Shown here piece by piece: positions 1 to 6,030 of a stretch of DNA of 10,814 nucleotides; position 1 is the first letter of the stretch, and each line of letters opens with the position of its first letter. The DNA is from UBA1858 sp963926275 (GTDB taxonomy: Bacteria; Pseudomonadota; Gammaproteobacteria; UBA4575). The position numbers and the translations under genes are program-made. Where the stretch lies: assembly GCA_963926275.1 (NCBI GenBank), contig CAWUWP010000068.1, positions 1-10,814 on the forward strand, in the 5' to 3' direction. A model generated the notes under the pieces. That model ran no database searches and was not told the DNA's origin. It saw only the letters and a list, made by a program, of their open reading frames with translations.

Positions 1-149
1 CTGCTATATTTCTTTTATATTTCATATTTGACTCAATCATATGAGAACTTTAAAGCAATATAACAAATTAATCACCTTGCAACACCGCACCACAACGGTC
101 CGTTAGCCCAACCATTACGAATATAGACAATTAGAGAACGATAATTAAA
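1..149. other. AT-rich leader upstream of the first gene, no gene seen
   Basis: This stretch precedes the small plus-strand gene at 150 and may hold its promoter. A TTGACT at 28-33 resembles a -35 box and TATAAC at 59-64 resembles a -10 box, but the 25-base gap between them is too long for a standard sigma-70 promoter, so I do not call one. No open frame of note and no RNA gene was recognised. Confidence 0.4.
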
Positions 150-371
150 ATGAGTGAAAAAATTAGTGAATCTGCATTAATCGCATTAAAAATTGCTTTT
201 ACTTATATGCCAAAATCAATTGAAGTCACTAAATTTGAGCATGGTGATAGCTACCAAAAAGTATTAGACCATATTGAAAAAGTTAGAGAAATTTTATTAA
301 TTAATGACGTCGATCCTGATGAAGTTTATGGTGAAATAAACCCCGAGAATACTCCTAACTCAGCATATTAA
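150..371 (+). CDS. Small conserved-looking hypothetical protein, 73 aa
   Basis: I do not recognise the family. The product is a soluble, acidic, mostly helical 73-residue protein with no signal peptide or membrane segment. Visible features are an N-terminal helix (about 6-18), a central stretch FEHGDSYQKVLDHIEKVREIL (about 29-49, first residues FEHGDSYQ), and a C-terminal tail rich in Asp/Glu/Pro/Asn (DVDPDEVYGEINPENTP). The composition and the ordered pattern look like a real protein, not a chance frame, and a stem-loop follows the stop within 10 bases. The ribosome binding site is weak (GAGAA about 11 bases before ATG). It stands alone, with no gene before it in the window. Function unknown. 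Confidence 0.65.
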   Translation: MSEKISESALIALKIAFTYMPKSIEVTKFEHGDSYQKVLDHIEKVREILLINDVDPDEVYGEINPENTPNSAY

Positions 372-378
372 TTCAGTG

Positions 379-403
379 GAAACCGAGGGCAGGACTCGGT
401 TTC
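379..403 (+). terminator. Stem-loop after the 73-aa gene, possible terminator
   Basis: GAAACCGAG (379-387) pairs perfectly with CTCGGTTT C (395-403) around a 7-base loop, giving a 9-bp stem 8 bases after the TAA of the upstream gene. The position suits a transcription terminator, but there is no clear run of T after it, so it may be a weak or Rho-assisted terminator or an mRNA-stabilising hairpin. Confidence 0.5.
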
Positions 404-443
404 GCTCGTTACAATTTAGCATCAATTAATTAATCTTTACTGG

Positions 444-485
444 ATTCCCGTCTCGGTAATTGCTCTTGCAGCCATACGCGGGAAT
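444..485. repeat. Palindromic repeat copy 1 (ATTCCCG...CGGGAAT, long loop)
   Basis: ATTCCCG at 444-450 is the inverted complement of CGGGAAT at 479-485. The arms are separated by 28 bases, whereas copy 2 of the same element near 5980 has a four-base loop. The flanks (TGG before, GA after) match the pattern TGGATTCCCG...CGGGAATGA. Such elements are typical of dispersed REP/MITE-like families in proteobacterial intergenic DNA; family membership here is inferred from the shared arms within this window. Confidence 0.5.
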
Positions 486-571
486 GATCATAAATCAATA
501 GATATGAAAATGAATAGTGCATAGACCTTGGGTGTTTGCTTTTAATTATTTAGCTTGCTAACTCGTCTTGC

Positions 572-688
572 TTAACGCCCCAATATATTACTGTCTGATT
601 TTTTTAATTTCTTCGCCGCTTTCTTTTCTTTAGCAGTTAAAAGTGATTTCTTTTTAACATCTTTTTTGTTGTCTTTTCCTTTACTCAT
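572..688 (-). CDS. Tiny lysine-rich basic protein, 38 aa
   Basis: An ATG at 688 opens a 38-codon frame ending with TAA at 574-572. The product begins MSKGKDNKKDVKKKSLLTAK and continues EKKAAKKLKKSDSNILGR; 14 of its 38 residues are lysine. It has no membrane segment or signal peptide. Short lysine-rich proteins beginning MSKGKD/MSKGQD occur as hypothetical proteins in various Gammaproteobacteria by my recollection, which supports a real gene; a nucleic-acid or ribosome-associated role is only a guess from charge. A modest purine-rich motif (GGGAAAA) lies about 5-11 bases before the ATG. It is transcribed away from the DUF4332 gene on the same strand, 370 bases downstream of it, so it probably has its own promoter. 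Confidence 0.65.
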   Translation of the reverse strand: MSKGKDNKKDVKKKSLLTAKEKKAAKKLKKSDSNILGR

Positions 689-952
689 AATATTTTCCCA
701 CAGTCATCAAGGTGTTAATCTAAAGCTGGCTTGAGCCAACCTACGGACAGTTCATAGGCATTCACATCAATATAAATTAGATGTCGACGCACAGAGTATT
801 CAGTATGACCCTCATGAAGGACAACTGAAAGAAATCATTGTTTTTTATTAAAGGCAGACGGGTGTAGTGGTTTACTACTTTAAATAAAATAGAACAGCCG
901 GTGATAAAGCACAGATCTTTTACTTTAGATTTAAATTACGATGGGTGATCAG

Positions 953-977
953 CTGGATTTCCTGCTCAGGAATGACA
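953..977. repeat. Palindromic repeat copy 3, degenerate
   Basis: CTGGATTTCCTGCTCAGG followed by AATGACA matches the pattern of the other copies (CTGGATTCCCG...CGGGAATGAC) with several substitutions. A shorter palindrome, TTCCTG-CT-CAGGAA, survives in it. The resemblance extends beyond the stem into both flanks, which favours common descent over coincidence. Confidence 0.4.
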
Positions 978-1003
978 GGATATAAACTAAGATAATTTAA
1001 TCA

Positions 1004-1035
1004 ATCCAGTTCGAACTATCACGTTCGAACTGGAT
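1004..1035 (-). terminator. 13-bp perfect stem-loop after the DUF4332 gene
   Basis: ATCCAGTTCGAAC (1004-1016) is the exact inverted complement of GTTCGAACTGGAT (1023-1035), with a six-base loop. It lies 22 bases beyond the stop codon of the minus-strand DUF4332 gene, where a terminator is expected. The following minus-strand sequence (TGATTAAATTAT) is T-rich but not a run of T, so intrinsic termination is plausible rather than certain. Confidence 0.55.
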
Positions 1036-1057
1036 ATTAATAATGACTAAATATAGA

Positions 1058-1462
1058 TTAGTAATTAATAGCGCGTGGAAGTTCTTTTGCCTGCTTAACC
1101 CAGTCTTCTACTTGTGATGCTGCCGGGACTTGTCGAACTAATTTTTTCTCTTCGTTAACACTAACCATCTTCTCGTGAAGATTCGCTGCATTTCGTTGCG
1201 CCAGTTCTGGCACTGCATCTACGCCTGCACATTCTAATAGGTCTGCATACTGAGTGCTGACACCTTTGACTCGCGCGAGGTCTGCGCGGTTAACCCAGTT
1301 CAATACTAGTTTTTCACTAATATCATATTTGGTTGCGATCTCTTGCCAGCCTTTCTTTTCTGCACCGGCTTCTAATAATTTTTCAACAGACGCTACCCCG
1401 CCTTCTTCTAGTTTGTTTGCATAAACTTCGCCAATACCTTCAATCTATGCTAACTTTGTCAT
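1058..1462 (-). pseudogene. DUF4332-type helix-hairpin-helix protein, interrupted by an amber codon
   Basis: An ATG at 1462 is preceded by a good Shine-Dalgarno (AGGAG, five bases away) and opens a 134-codon frame that is intact except for TAG at codon 6 (1447-1445). The conceptual product starts MTKLA*IEGIGEVYANKLEE and has two repeats of helix-hairpin-helix character: EGIGEVYANKL (about 8-18) and ADLARVKGVSTQYADLLECAGV (about 60-81, key residues D61, K66, G67, Y72, LL75-76), then a C-terminal helix ending VEDWVKQAKELP. This layout matches small DUF4332 proteins, predicted to bind DNA but without a settled function. The strong start signal shows the original start is upstream of the stop; a TTG at 1303 would give only 81 residues and has no ribosome binding site. 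One base change (from AAG, GAG or CAG) would restore the frame. It could be a recent pseudogene, a sequencing error, or a readthrough product; neighbouring genes use TAG as an ordinary stop. Confidence 0.75.
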
Positions 1463-1588
1463 GTAGACTCCTAATTTAATTAGATTTATATATTTGGGTG
1501 TAGTTGAATCATTAAAATATACACAATCTATGACTGAGTGACTGTGTTATGAGTTCACTTTATTTTTTTACTGCTTTTTAATCAATGA

Positions 1589-2464
1589 CTATTTATCATT
1601 CACAAGCATTTCACGCAAATGAGAAAAGCGTTTTTTAGCCTCCTCGTCCACGCGTGGATAATGCATCTTTAACGACTCCATGGTTTCGGCAATAATCTTT
1701 GCCACGGTATAACGCATGTAAGGTTTGTTGTCGGCCGGTATCGAATACCATGGCGCGGATGATCGTGACGTTTCGTTTAATGCCTTCTCATAGACTTTCA
1801 TGTACTCATCCCAATGACCCCGCTCTTTAATATCTGATTCTGAAAATTTCCAGTTTTTCTCAGGCTCATCAATACGACTTAAAAAACGATTACATTGTTC
1901 TTGTTTAGAAACATTTAACCAAAATTTCAATACCACAGTACCGTTGCGTGCCAAATGTTGCTCAAAGTCACATATTGATTCATAGCGCTGTGACCAGATT
2001 TCTTTTTCACTTGGCTTATCGGGTAGCTTTTGAAAATCTAATATCTCAGGGTGTACACGCACGACTAGTACTTCTTCATAATAGCTGCGGTTAAATACAC
2101 CAATGCGCCCTCGTTGAGGCACGCGATTTGATGTTCTCCAAAGAAAGTCATGATCCAACTCATTGTCTGAGGGTTGCTTAAATGAATGAACCTGGCAACC
2201 TGCCGGATTAACACCGGTCAATACGTGTCGGATTGTGCTGTCTTTGCCTGCCGCGTCCATAGCTTGAAATACCAACAGTATAGAATGACTATCATGTGCA
2301 TACATTATGCGCTGCAAGTCATCAATTTTTTCGGTTTGCTTCTTAAGCTTCTTTTTGTAGCCCTTATCATCAAGCTGTTTTTCATTGATACTAGTGATAG
2401 CGTCTTTAACTTTAAAAGAACCGTCAAATGGAACTAGGTATGGGTGGTCTATGGCTTTAAACAT
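1589..2464 (-). CDS. ppk2: PPK2-family polyphosphate:nucleotide phosphotransferase
   Basis: A cytoplasmic polyphosphate kinase 2 that moves phosphate between inorganic polyphosphate and nucleotides. At 291 residues it has the single-domain length of the family. Seen in the sequence are the Walker A loop AMDAAGKD (68-75, K74), the Walker B-like block FNRSYYEEVLVVRVHP (124-139), the ENGTVVLKF-like strand (here RNGTVVLKFWL, 173-183) and the lid DEPEKNWKFSESDIKER followed by GHWDEY (199-221). These blocks are those of the group related to class III PPK2, which can phosphorylate AMP and ADP; the exact substrate preference is inferred and not visible. Its ATG directly follows the TAA of the rhodanese gene (TAAATG), and its Shine-Dalgarno (GAGGAT) lies within that gene, so the two are probably translationally coupled. 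It ends with TAG. No terminator was clear behind it. Confidence 0.93.
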   Translation of the reverse strand: MFKAIDHPYLVPFDGSFKVKDAITSINEKQLDDKGYKKKLKKQTEKIDDLQRIMYAHDSHSILLVFQAMDAAGKDSTIRHVLTGVNPAGCQVHSFKQPSDNELDHDFLWRTSNRVPQRGRIGVFNRSYYEEVLVVRVHPEILDFQKLPDKPSEKEIWSQRYESICDFEQHLARNGTVVLKFWLNVSKQEQCNRFLSRIDEPEKNWKFSESDIKERGHWDEYMKVYEKALNETSRSSAPWYSIPADNKPYMRYTVAKIIAETMESLKMHYPRVDEEAKKRFSHLREMLVNDK

Positions 2465-2890
2465 TTAGCTATCCTCTAATATGGGCTTAATTGTTTTGTT
2501 TCCACTAATCACCCAATCTTTAATACCGCCAGTGACGTTATAAACATTTTGATATTTGTGTTGTTTAGCCAGGAAATTTCCAACGGCTTTACTACGACTG
2601 CCGGTGCGGCAAATTATTGCCACCGGCGTACTAGGTTCAATATATTCGGAGGCTTGCTGCATCCACTGCTGAGGATGTGCTTGACGCTTCTCATCAAAAA
2701 ACATTATTGGGACACTCCCTTCAATTATCCCTGTCTGTTTCCATTCGCCGGGCGTTCTTACATCTATCACTGTCACTCCCGAAGCAATTAACTTCTCAAG
2801 TCCTTTTACATCAACCTCAGTTACCTCTGCTGCACAGGCTAACTGAGTAAATAATAATACTAGTAGCATTAAACCATTTTTTATATTCAT
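2465..2890 (-). CDS. Periplasmic single-domain rhodanese (sulfurtransferase)
   Basis: A 141-residue protein with an N-terminal signal peptide (hydrophobic 6-17, likely cut after ACA at 18-20) followed by one rhodanese domain. The domain start VTVIDVRTPGEW (39-50) and the active-site loop CRTGSRS (94-100, catalytic C94) are intact, so it can in principle carry a persulfide and transfer sulfane sulfur. Related exported rhodaneses act on thiosulfate, cyanide or protein thiols in the periplasm; the true substrate here is unknown. C19 could suggest a lipoprotein, but the preceding residues (Q-L-A) fit a lipobox poorly. A clear ribosome binding site (AAGGA, nine bases before ATG) supports the start. 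It sits between the interrupted DUF4124-like gene and ppk2, all downstream of gshA, which suggests a thiol/sulfur context. Confidence 0.88.
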   Translation of the reverse strand: MNIKNGLMLLVLLFTQLACAAEVTEVDVKGLEKLIASGVTVIDVRTPGEWKQTGIIEGSVPIMFFDEKRQAHPQQWMQQASEYIEPSTPVAIICRTGSRSKAVGNFLAKQHKYQNVYNVTGGIKDWVISGNKTIKPILEDS

Positions 2891-2933
2891 TATTATTTTT
2901 CCTTCTTATTTAAATTGTATTTTTTATTCAATC

Positions 2934-3236
2934 TCAACAATTTTTTGCTAAATATTTTTTCAGTCGTTTCTTTTTTTCTTCTACTCGACTCTCATAGATA
3001 TATACTCGCGCACCCTTTTTATTCAAGTCATAATACAAAACTCCGCCTTCATTTATATCAGTTAGATCGGCGCTTACTGAGTCACATCTAGACTTTGACT
3101 CTGCTTCCTGCTGCTTAGAAGGAGGAAATTGTGTAAATTACACACGCCAATTCTTATCAATCACTTTATATATATCGTTTGCCTGCAGGCTAGTTTCACT
3201 CACTAATAATATAACTAAGGCACACTTTATTAGCAT
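2934..3236 (-). pseudogene. Small secreted DUF4124-like protein, interrupted by an ochre codon
   Basis: An ATG at 3236, 12 bases after the gshA stop, opens a 100-codon frame broken only by TAA at codon 33 (3140-3138) and ending with TGA at 2936-2934. The first 32 residues (MLIKCALVILLVSETSLQA then NDIYKVIDKNWRV) are a signal peptide cut after LQA plus the opening strand typical of DUF4124 proteins (ADIYKxxDxxGxVxFTDxPP). Right after the stop the frame resumes with FTQFPPSKQ, the next part of the same motif, then a Cys-containing segment and a basic tail (VEEKKKRLKKYLAKNC). The motif continuing on both sides of the stop shows that this is a nonsense mutation in a real gene and not a frame artefact; CAA, AAA or GAA to TAA would explain it. 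DUF4124 proteins are periplasmic and of unknown function. Without readthrough only the signal peptide and 13 residues are made. Confidence 0.72.
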
Positions 3237-3248
3237 GCTGTCTAGTGC

Positions 3249-4832
3249 TCACTTGTCATCTTGTATAGCAAAGTAATCTTCCAGGAATTTCGTGAAACTC
3301 TTGTTATCACTTGCCTCTAATTGCTTTTGCTCACGCAAGCTGGTCTCCACTGCTTTGGATATATCATTTGAAGTCTGCTCACATTTCTCGCTAGATGAGT
3401 AAAACTGACAATACTGTTTACCCAAGCTCTCAATAAATTGATAATACGACGAATCATCTTCGCGCATAGAATTAAGTATTCTTGCCGAAAAGGTATGCTC
3501 CACTGATTCCACGCTATCGTAAAATTCATCTATCGACTGGACAAATAAATTATCTCCATTGTTTTTATCCATACTTTCAGCAACTTTCAATAAGCCTGAA
3601 AATATCTCTTTACTCCAGTCCTGCAGCGAAATGCTTTTGCCTTTTTTACGTAAAAAAAGCTCAGGATTGCGACCATGATGAGAGACTTCATAGGCATTGA
3701 TGTCTATCTCTTCACGCTCTTTACGATCAATTAAGCTTTCATCACCCAATAGACAATAGACAAACAATACCTCTATAAACCTTAATTGTTCTATGCTGAC
3801 GCCGAACGGAGAAAATGGATTTAAATCTAGCGAACGTATTTCTACATACTGTATGCCACGATCTAATAACGCTTGCGTTGGTTTTTCATTGCGACGCGCG
3901 ACTTGTTTAGGTCGCACGGTACTGTAGTACTCATTTTCAATTTGCAAAATATTGGCATTCAATTGGCGATAGTCACTATTCACTTGAACACCTATTTCTT
4001 CATAGGGAGCATAAGGTGTTTCAATTGCTCGTCTTAAACAACTCACATAGTCGGGCAGGTTGTCATAGCAAGCTTTAATACCAATTTCGTTTTCACGATG
4101 ATTGGTGTACCCAATGTCGCCCAGACGCAATGACGTTGCGTGTTGTGCATATAGGGTCTCTTCATCCCAACGTTGTAAATCTTTGACACCTTGATGGCTA
4201 AAGCTTTTATCGACTGCGGGTGATGCACCAAACAAGTATGGCACTAGCCAACCCACGCGTTGCAAATTACGAATTAATTTAAAATATTGTTGATTAACAA
4301 AATCTTGCGGACCGCTTTTATCTCCAAGCGCATTTTGCCAGCTTGGCCAAAAATCTTCAGGCATCGATAGATTGACATGGATACCGGAAATAACCTGCAT
4401 CACTTTGCCATAGCGGTATCCCAAACCTCGCCTATATACATTTTTCATTTGCCCCAGGTTACTGGTGCCATATTCTGCAATACGGATATTTTGATCGCCA
4501 TTTAAAATGCAGGGCATACTTGCCGGCCATAAACATTCTTTGCCGATATTCGGATAAACAAACTGATGAATTTGACTTAGGAATTCAATTGCCTGCTCGG
4601 CTGTATCCAGTGGAGGTGTAACAAATTCTAATAGGGCTTCAGAATAATCAGTGGTGATATAGGGGTGCATTAATGCAGAACCCAATGCAGCTGGATGTTT
4701 TGTGTTGGCTATCACCCCTTTTCTATCTGTGCGCAAAGATTCTTTTTCGATCCCTACTTTACCAATACAAAGTTTAGACTCAATATTGTTTTTACTAATT
4801 AGATTTAAGTTGGCTTCAATCGATGAATTCAT
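3249..4832 (-). CDS. gshA: Glutamate-cysteine ligase (E. coli type)
   Basis: Catalyses ATP-dependent joining of L-glutamate and L-cysteine to gamma-glutamylcysteine, the first and limiting step of glutathione synthesis in the cytoplasm. At 527 residues it is close to the 518 of E. coli GshA and aligns throughout: the metal/ATP-binding block GIEKESLR (27-34, E29 and E31), TTDYSEALLEFVTP (60-73, D62 and E69), the block SGIHVNLSMPEDFW, SLRLGDIGYTN, and YVEIRSLDLNPFSPFGVS near the middle. These correspond to E. coli E27, E29, D60 and E67 with a constant shift of two. No strong Shine-Dalgarno precedes the ATG, but the N-terminus fits the family. It is the first gene of the minus-strand cluster and is divergent from bpt, with 64 bases between the two starts. 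gshB is not in the window. Confidence 0.97.
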   Translation of the reverse strand: MNSSIEANLNLISKNNIESKLCIGKVGIEKESLRTDRKGVIANTKHPAALGSALMHPYITTDYSEALLEFVTPPLDTAEQAIEFLSQIHQFVYPNIGKECLWPASMPCILNGDQNIRIAEYGTSNLGQMKNVYRRGLGYRYGKVMQVISGIHVNLSMPEDFWPSWQNALGDKSGPQDFVNQQYFKLIRNLQRVGWLVPYLFGASPAVDKSFSHQGVKDLQRWDEETLYAQHATSLRLGDIGYTNHRENEIGIKACYDNLPDYVSCLRRAIETPYAPYEEIGVQVNSDYRQLNANILQIENEYYSTVRPKQVARRNEKPTQALLDRGIQYVEIRSLDLNPFSPFGVSIEQLRFIEVLFVYCLLGDESLIDRKEREEIDINAYEVSHHGRNPELFLRKKGKSISLQDWSKEIFSGLLKVAESMDKNNGDNLFVQSIDEFYDSVESVEHTFSARILNSMREDDSSYYQFIESLGKQYCQFYSSSEKCEQTSNDISKAVETSLREQKQLEASDNKSFTKFLEDYFAIQDDK

Positions 4833-4896
4833 GGCAAGTTGGATTTTTATCTATCAGCAGGTGATTAATTTAAAATTGCTTTGCTACACTTAACGG

Positions 4897-5601
4897 ATGT
4901 TCAAGCTTAGATTATATCAAAGCGTGCCTTATCGTTGCCCATATATTCCGGCTAATAGCGCGCATCATCATACCACTGAGGCTGGCGCTATTTTAACTAG
5001 TGATATTTACAGTGAGCTTATCAATATGGGCTTTAGACGCGCGGGCGACAGGATAAACCGCCCTAATTGCCTGAATTGTACGCAATGTGTTTCTTTACGC
5101 ATTCCTGTCAGTCATTTTCATGCTAATCGTAATCAACGACGCGTGTTTAACAAGAACAGTAACATTAGTGCTGGTGTGGTCATTAACCCTGATACCTCAC
5201 TTTATTTATCGCTGTACCAGAAATATATACGCCATAGACACCCTGAATCTGAAAGTATGCAAGAAGCGCTCAGTACTTTTGAAGATTTCTTATTTAGTCC
5301 TTGGTCTAATACGTTTGCGATTGAGTTCAGATCACCCTCCCAACAGCTTGTATGCGTTGCGATTTGCGATCCTCTGATCCAAGGTTGGTCGGCGGTGTAT
5401 ACGTTTTTTGATGTTCAATATTCACAGCTTAGTCTTGGAACATTTTCTATTCTCAAACAAATCGAATTATTAAAAGATCGCGGTTTAGACTATTTATATT
5501 TAGGGTATTGGATTAATGATTGCGATAAAATGAATTATAAGACTCAATTCAAACCCTGCGAAGGTTTTACTAACGAACAATGGATCACGCTACATGAGTA
5601 A
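4897..5601 (+). CDS. bpt: Aspartate/glutamate leucyltransferase (Bpt)
   Basis: Transfers leucine from leucyl-tRNA to proteins with N-terminal Asp or Glu, marking them for ClpS/ClpAP degradation in the bacterial N-end rule. The 234-residue length is typical. Diagnostic blocks are LYQSVPYRCPYIP (6-18, C14), GFRRAGDRINRPNCLNC (45-61) followed by TQCVSLRIPV, the QRRV motif, RYxxRHP-like IRHRHPES, GWSAVYTFFD and YLYLGYWINDCDKMNYK (199-215). The cysteines C14, C58, C61 and C64 match the conserved set of the ATE/Bpt family. The start has no strong ribosome binding site (only AACGG abutting ATG), yet the N-terminus lines up with the family. The next gene begins within its last codons. Bpt is absent from E. 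coli, which has Aat instead. Confidence 0.93.
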   Translation: MFKLRLYQSVPYRCPYIPANSAHHHTTEAGAILTSDIYSELINMGFRRAGDRINRPNCLNCTQCVSLRIPVSHFHANRNQRRVFNKNSNISAGVVINPDTSLYLSLYQKYIRHRHPESESMQEALSTFEDFLFSPWSNTFAIEFRSPSQQLVCVAICDPLIQGWSAVYTFFDVQYSQLSLGTFSILKQIELLKDRGLDYLYLGYWINDCDKMNYKTQFKPCEGFTNEQWITLHE

Positions 5602-5917
5602 TCAGAAAAATTTTGCTGCTGAATTTAATCATTTGCCAGATACCGGCCACCTCAAAAAAATTACTTTATCGAATATTGACTCTAAACAAAATCATAGTGT
5701 TGATAATATTCCTGGCAAACAAGCATCAGTGAAAATCCTTTATAGCATTGCCCTAGATAACAATTTTAAAATTTCTGCCACACAGGCTGAGGCCGGCATT
5801 ATTTTATTTGGTGATTACACCGCAGAAGAAAAGCAGCAACCCAATGCTCATCCGAACATTAGACTGTTATTAGATATTATTGAGCATAATCAAACATGGG
5901 AAGTCGAAGTAGTCTAG
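5594..5917 (+). CDS. DUF2322 family protein
   Basis: A 107-residue cytoplasmic protein without signal or membrane segments. The block NIPGKQASVKILY (38-50) and the later run GIILFGDYTAEE...HPNIRLLLDII (about 68-96) match what I know of DUF2322 proteins (N-PGKQ-S, then aGL-ly-eHT, then HPNIdlL). No biochemical role is established. Its ATG lies inside the last codons of bpt (8-bp overlap, ATGAGTAA), so the two genes are almost certainly cotranscribed and translationally coupled; that placement suggests, but does not prove, a link to bpt. The family assignment is from memory of the motif pattern. Confidence 0.78.
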   Translation: MSNQKNFAAEFNHLPDTGHLKKITLSNIDSKQNHSVDNIPGKQASVKILYSIALDNNFKISATQAEAGIILFGDYTAEEKQQPNAHPNIRLLLDIIEHNQTWEVEVV

Positions 5918-5970
5918 CTTTAGCTTAGTTACCATCAATAAGTTGGATTGCATTTATTTCGCATCACTGA

Positions 5971-5990
5971 ATTCCCGCCTTCGCGGGAAT
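5971..5990. repeat. Palindromic repeat copy 2 (perfect 8-bp stem)
   Basis: ATTCCCGC (5971-5978), loop CTTC, GCGGGAAT (5983-5990), followed by GAC. It is the best-preserved copy of the element seen at 444-485 and 953-977. It lies between the convergent DUF2322 and ampD genes, 53 bases after the DUF2322 stop, where it could also slow or stop transcription, although no T run follows. Confidence 0.65.
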
Positions 5991-6030
5991 GACGTTTCAG
6001 TATCGTTTGAATGATGTTTGTCGAAGTTAT

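Larger units (their letters stand above)
689..1057. other. Gene-poor AT-rich intergenic stretch with remnants
   Basis: No convincing complete gene. It contains a degenerate copy of the ATTCCCG palindrome (953-977), a perfect 13-bp inverted repeat (1004-1035), and a minus-strand reading fragment of 39 codons (834-715, ending ...VGWLKPALD then TAA) that reads protein-like but has no start codon and is preceded immediately by TGA. The region looks like decayed coding or mobile DNA, but no parent gene was recognised. Confidence 0.45.

Noticed and set aside
28..64. Sigma-70 promoter for the 73-aa gene (TTGACT...TATAAC)
   Set aside because: The spacer of 25 bases is far outside the usual 15-19, and no better -10 box falls at the right distance.
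1008..1031. tRNA T-arm because of GTTCGAAC
   Set aside because: The motif appears in both arms of a simple inverted repeat, and no acceptor stem, anticodon arm or CCA end could be placed around it.
1058..3236. Stop-codon reassignment to explain the two interrupted genes
   Set aside because: TAG, TAA and TGA all end intact neighbouring genes at the expected family lengths, so a general recoding is not supported.
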